Shown in pieces: positions 45,533-48,445 of a stretch of DNA of 48,445 nucleotides. This DNA is from Chitinophagaceae bacterium (GTDB lineage Bacteria > Bacteroidota > Bacteroidia > Chitinophagales > Chitinophagaceae). The first letter of the stretch is position 1. The number at the start of each line of letters is the position of its first letter. The notes beneath the pieces were generated by a model. It was not told where the DNA came from. It did no database searches and saw only the letters and a program-made list of their open reading frames with translations. A program made the position numbers and the translations under genes. The DNA is taken from assembly GCA_024643625.1 (NCBI GenBank), contig JAHEMO010000004.1, positions 1 through 48,445 of the forward strand, written 5' to 3'.

Positions 45533-46447
45533 TTATGGGAATACCGTAACAGGAGTGTCACTTTGCGCATCCTGTGTAAGCCGGGCCATAGCCTGTTTAA
45601 AATTTGCCGCATAATTTCTACTCAACCGCGTCATTTCCTGAGAATGCAGTACAATATCGTAATCGCCATTGCCACGAGATTGCCAGCTTTGGATTTCCTG
45701 AAGGTTAACAATGGTAGATTTATGGATGCGCAGAAACAGGGAAGGGTCCAATTTATCTGCCATCTTTTGTAAAGAACCAGTTTCGAGATATTTATCCTGG
45801 CCGCAGCAAATGGTAATATAGGGTGCGCTTGCTTTAATGAGCTGAACAGCGGATACGGGTATTAATTTTCTTTCGTTTGCCCTGCTTACCATAATATTTT
45901 GGGCAAAGCCGTTGGCAAGGGCTTGCGATGGTAATGGCCTATTGTTATCAGCCGCAGGCCTTAACAAGAGCAATAAGAAACCGACAATTTGATAAATTAC
46001 CACCAACCAAATAAAATAAGTAACGAATGCATATTGCAGGGTTTGCCCGTACCGGAAAGTATGGTAGTAGCCAATAGCCGAAAGTAGCCAAACGAGTGCC
46101 GGATATGCTACCAAATGCAATGCAGCCCAAAGCAAATTGAAGAACAACAATGAAATGACGGAAGTGAGCCTGCGTTGCTTTATACAAATCAACTGCAGCC
46201 AGATAAGAAACGGAAACAAAAGCCAAAAGCTATTAAACAACAGGGACTCTGAAAAATAAAAGGACCACCCATGCGCGGCAGATTCCAAATGGTCACGCCA
46301 AATGGCAAGCGGAAGGAGGATAGCAGCGGCCAACAAACCAATTGCAAAGGGAATATTGATTTTCCCCGATAATAATGGCTTTGTCAGGATTAGACGATTA
46401 TCACGAATTTGAACAGGCATTATCATATTGTAAATTAGGAAAATCAA
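45533..46447 (-). CDS. LytTR DNA-binding domain regulator with N-terminal multi-TM region
   Basis: Four hydrophobic TM segments, then LIPVSAVQLIKASAPYITICCGQDKYLETGSLQKMADKLDPSLFLRIHKSTIVNLQEIQSWQSRGNGDYDIVLHSQEMTRLSRNY. Confidence 0.93.
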   Translation of the reverse strand: MIFLIYNMIMPVQIRDNRLILTKPLLSGKINIPFAIGLLAAAILLPLAIWRDHLESAAHGWSFYFSESLLFNSFWLLFPFLIWLQLICIKQRRLTSVISLLFFNLLWAALHLVAYPALVWLLSAIGYYHTFRYGQTLQYAFVTYFIWLVVIYQIVGFLLLLLRPAADNNRPLPSQALANGFAQNIMVSRANERKLIPVSAVQLIKASAPYITICCGQDKYLETGSLQKMADKLDPSLFLRIHKSTIVNLQEIQSWQSRGNGDYDIVLHSQEMTRLSRNYAANFKQAMARLTQDAQSDTPVTVFP

Positions 46448-46470
46448 CCTTCACCTAAAAGTATTTTAAC

Positions 46471-46499
46471 TTGTAAAAGCTATGTATTTCTTAGCTTTC
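46471..46499 (+). promoter_or_regulatory. Candidate promoter for ECF sigma gene (TTG-N18-TAGCTTTC)
   Basis: TTG at 46471-46473, 18-nt spacer, TAGCTTTC at 46492-46499 (one mismatch to TAnnTTTG), ~30 nt upstream of ATG 46529. Confidence 0.45.
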
Positions 46500-46528
46500 T
46501 GCATCTTAGGCATGTAAAGCGAGCCTCT

Positions 46529-47074
46529 ATGACCGATAGCGAATTGCTGGATAATTACAGGAAGAGTAAAGATGAGCGCCTGTTGGGTACTTTGCTGGAC
46601 AGATACACCCTGCTATTGCTGGGGGTATGCATGAAATACCTGAAAGATGAAGAACAAGCGAAAGATGCGGTGCAGCAGGTGTTTGCCAAAGCTATTGTGG
46701 AGCTAAGAAAATACGATGTTACCTATGTAAAAAGCTGGCTTTTCATGATTGCAAAAAATCATTGCCTCATGCAATTGCGCAACAAAAATCATCAAACAAC
46801 AGCACTTGAATTTGATGTAGCCGACGAAAGCGACGATTTACAATCACGGATTCATTTGCAGCAAAAAGATCAGATGATAGACTTAATGCACGAAGGGCTG
46901 GCGCAACTCAACGATCAGCAAAGGCAATGTATAGCGGCCTTTTACCTCCATAAAAAAAGCTACCGTGAAATTGCTGAAGTCGAGGGCATATCGCTCATGC
47001 AAGTGAAAAGCGCTATACAAAATGGCAAAAGAAATATTCGCAAATGGGTGGAATCCATCCTTGTAAAATCATAA
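46529..47074 (+). CDS. ECF-type RNA polymerase sigma factor
   Basis: DEEQAKDAVQQVFAKAIVELRKYDVTYVKSWLFMIAKNHCLMQLRNKN (region 2) and LNDQQRQCIAAFYLHKKSYREIAEVEGISLMQVKSAIQNGKRNIRKWVE (region 4). Confidence 0.95.
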   Translation: MTDSELLDNYRKSKDERLLGTLLDRYTLLLLGVCMKYLKDEEQAKDAVQQVFAKAIVELRKYDVTYVKSWLFMIAKNHCLMQLRNKNHQTTALEFDVADESDDLQSRIHLQQKDQMIDLMHEGLAQLNDQQRQCIAAFYLHKKSYREIAEVEGISLMQVKSAIQNGKRNIRKWVESILVKS

Positions 47075-47078
47075 TACC

Positions 47079-47432
47079 ATGCATCCTGATATATTAGACA
47101 TATTAGCCAATAAAGAAATACCTATTAGTAACGAACAACTTATTCGTTACCTCACAGGGGAACTGAGCGATGCAGAAAATCATGCTATTGAAAAGCAACT
47201 GCAATCATCTGCAATCGATAGCGATGCTTTGGAGGGTTTGATGATGTTGAAAAATGCCGGCCAACTATCAACCTACCGGCAGCAATTAAAAAGTCAGTTG
47301 TTTGATATGTTGGGGCAGGACCCACAAAGGCGCAAGCGTCGCAAGCATATTTTCCAGCAGTCCGTTTGGATCTGGTTGGCCATTGTGCTGCTCATTGCGC
47401 TCTTATCTTTTTTGCTCATTTATATGGTGTAG
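47079..47432 (+). CDS. Small single-TM protein, candidate anti-sigma partner
   Basis: 4 nt downstream of the ECF sigma gene; cytoplasmic N-term (SNEQLIRYLTGELSDAENHAIEKQL) and C-terminal TM (SVWIWLAIVLLIALLSFLLIYMV). Confidence 0.7.
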   Translation: MHPDILDILANKEIPISNEQLIRYLTGELSDAENHAIEKQLQSSAIDSDALEGLMMLKNAGQLSTYRQQLKSQLFDMLGQDPQRRKRRKHIFQQSVWIWLAIVLLIALLSFLLIYMV

Positions 47433-47439
47433 AAAAAAT

Positions 47440-47467
47440 AAACCCCCCGGAAAAATCCGAGAGGTTT
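47440..47467 (-). terminator. Probable (bi)directional terminator between the anti-sigma-like gene and rpoD
   Basis: AAACCCCCCGGA-AAAA-TCCGAGAGGTTT 12-bp stem with two C.A mismatches; the minus strand continues with ATTTTTTC. Confidence 0.6.
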
Positions 47468-47538
47468 AACGTAACGTGTTTCTTTTGTAGAAACCGTACA
47501 TACTATCCCAAGTATGCCGTGTAGCAAAAGAATTTAAA

Positions 47539-48396
47539 TCAACCCAGGTAAGTTTTAAGCGCAGCGCTGTAACGGGCTTTTTGCAGACGTTTGATGGCCC
47601 GCTCTTTAATTTGGCGGATACGCTCTTTAGTAAGATCGTACTTCTGACCAATCTGCTCAATGGTAACACCGTTTTCGCCGTCGAGACCAAAATAGGCGGC
47701 AACTATTTCCGCTTCTCTGGGACTCAGGCTCTTAAGCACACGCTTAATTTCTTCCCGCAGCGAGTCTTTCATCACCTCATCATCGGTGTCTTCGCTGCCT
47801 TCCAGCAAATCGCCCATGGCCACATCTTCTGCCTCATGCACGGGTGCATCGAGGCTACTGTGGCGGGTGTTGCTTTGGAAAATGTTGTTGATTTCAGTTT
47901 CGCTCATGTCCAGAATATCAGCGAGTTCTTCGGTTGAAGGTTCACGCTCATGTTCCTGTTCAAAAGCCATGTAAGCCTTATTGGCTTTGTTGTAGGTGCC
48001 AATTTTGTTTTGAGGCAAGCGGACTAATCTGCCCTGCTCTGCCAACGCTTGTAAAATGGACTGGCGAATCCACCAAACAGCGTAAGAAATGAATTTGAAA
48101 CCCTTGGTTTCATCAAAACGCTGGGCTGCTTTAATCAGTCCCAGATTACCTTCATTAATCAGATCACTCAGGCTAAGGCCCTGATGCTGATACTGCTTAG
48201 CCACCGATACCACAAAGCGAAGGTTAGCTGTGGTAAGGCGTTCAAGGGCTTTCTGATCACCCATCTTGATACGCTGTGCCAGTACTGTTTCTTCTTCGGG
48301 CGTAATCATCCCGATTTTGGAAATTTCCTGAAGATACTTTTCTACTGCCTGCGAATCACGATTGGTGATTTGGGTTGCAATTTTTAATTGCCTCAT
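47539..48396 (-). CDS. rpoD: Primary RNA polymerase sigma factor, short Bacteroidetes-type RpoD/SigA
   Basis: LTTANLRFVVSVAKQYQHQGLSLSDLINEGNLGLIKAAQRFDETKGFKFISYAVWWIRQSILQALAEQGRLVRLPQNK; LSPREAEIVAAYFGLDGENGVTIEQIGQKYDLTKERIRQIKERAIKRLQ. Confidence 0.97.
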   Translation of the reverse strand: MRQLKIATQITNRDSQAVEKYLQEISKIGMITPEEETVLAQRIKMGDQKALERLTTANLRFVVSVAKQYQHQGLSLSDLINEGNLGLIKAAQRFDETKGFKFISYAVWWIRQSILQALAEQGRLVRLPQNKIGTYNKANKAYMAFEQEHEREPSTEELADILDMSETEINNIFQSNTRHSSLDAPVHEAEDVAMGDLLEGSEDTDDEVMKDSLREEIKRVLKSLSPREAEIVAAYFGLDGENGVTIEQIGQKYDLTKERIRQIKERAIKRLQKARYSAALKTYLG

Positions 48397-48445
48397 ACTG
48401 TTACTCCGTTTCTAGTCTCGAAAAATATAGTTCCTGTCTGTTCAA

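Noticed and set aside
1-48445. tRNA, rRNA, CRISPR array, IS element or prophage signatures
   Set aside because: No cloverleaf-like blocks, regularly spaced repeats, transposase/integrase motifs or phage genes were recognised; intergenic space is small.

Overview
The window is chromosomal DNA from a Bacteroidetes bacterium, most likely Chitinophagaceae/Sphingobacteriia-like, judging by SusC/SusD pairs, T9SS C-terminal domains, TAnnTTTG-type -7 boxes and a short ~285-aa RpoD. It holds two carbohydrate-utilisation loci separated by housekeeping genes. (1) 35-9150 (minus): a small PUL with SusC, SusD, a fasciclin-like lipoprotein and a 1180-aa sulfatase fused to a GH78-type alpha-L-rhamnosidase, suggesting a sulfated rhamnose-containing polysaccharide such as ulvan. 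(2) 23283-43050 (minus): a tightly packed 13-gene run with no gap above 49 bp. Its order is PL6-like lyase, SDR, PL17-like lyase, KdgF cupin, PF05426-type lyase, SusC, SusD, alpha/beta-hydrolase esterase, T9SS beta-jelly-roll lyase candidate, T9SS giant surface protein, KduD, KduI, MFS. A LacI-family regulator is divergent at the head, with a CpG-centred palindrome in the intergenic region. This reads as an alginate/polyuronate import and catabolism operon with two apparent DEH-to-KDG branches. Between and around these loci lie argS, gtrA, a DUF4403 gene, tandem alpha/beta hydrolases, rhodanese, kup, an M16 peptidase, a crcB-ppa-TSUP cluster, an NlpC/P60 gene, a secreted intradiol-dioxygenase/thioredoxin-like fusion, a LytTR regulator, an ECF sigma with a small membrane partner, and rpoD. 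No tRNA, rRNA, CRISPR array or transposon was recognised. All family calls come from reading motifs by eye; no database search was run.
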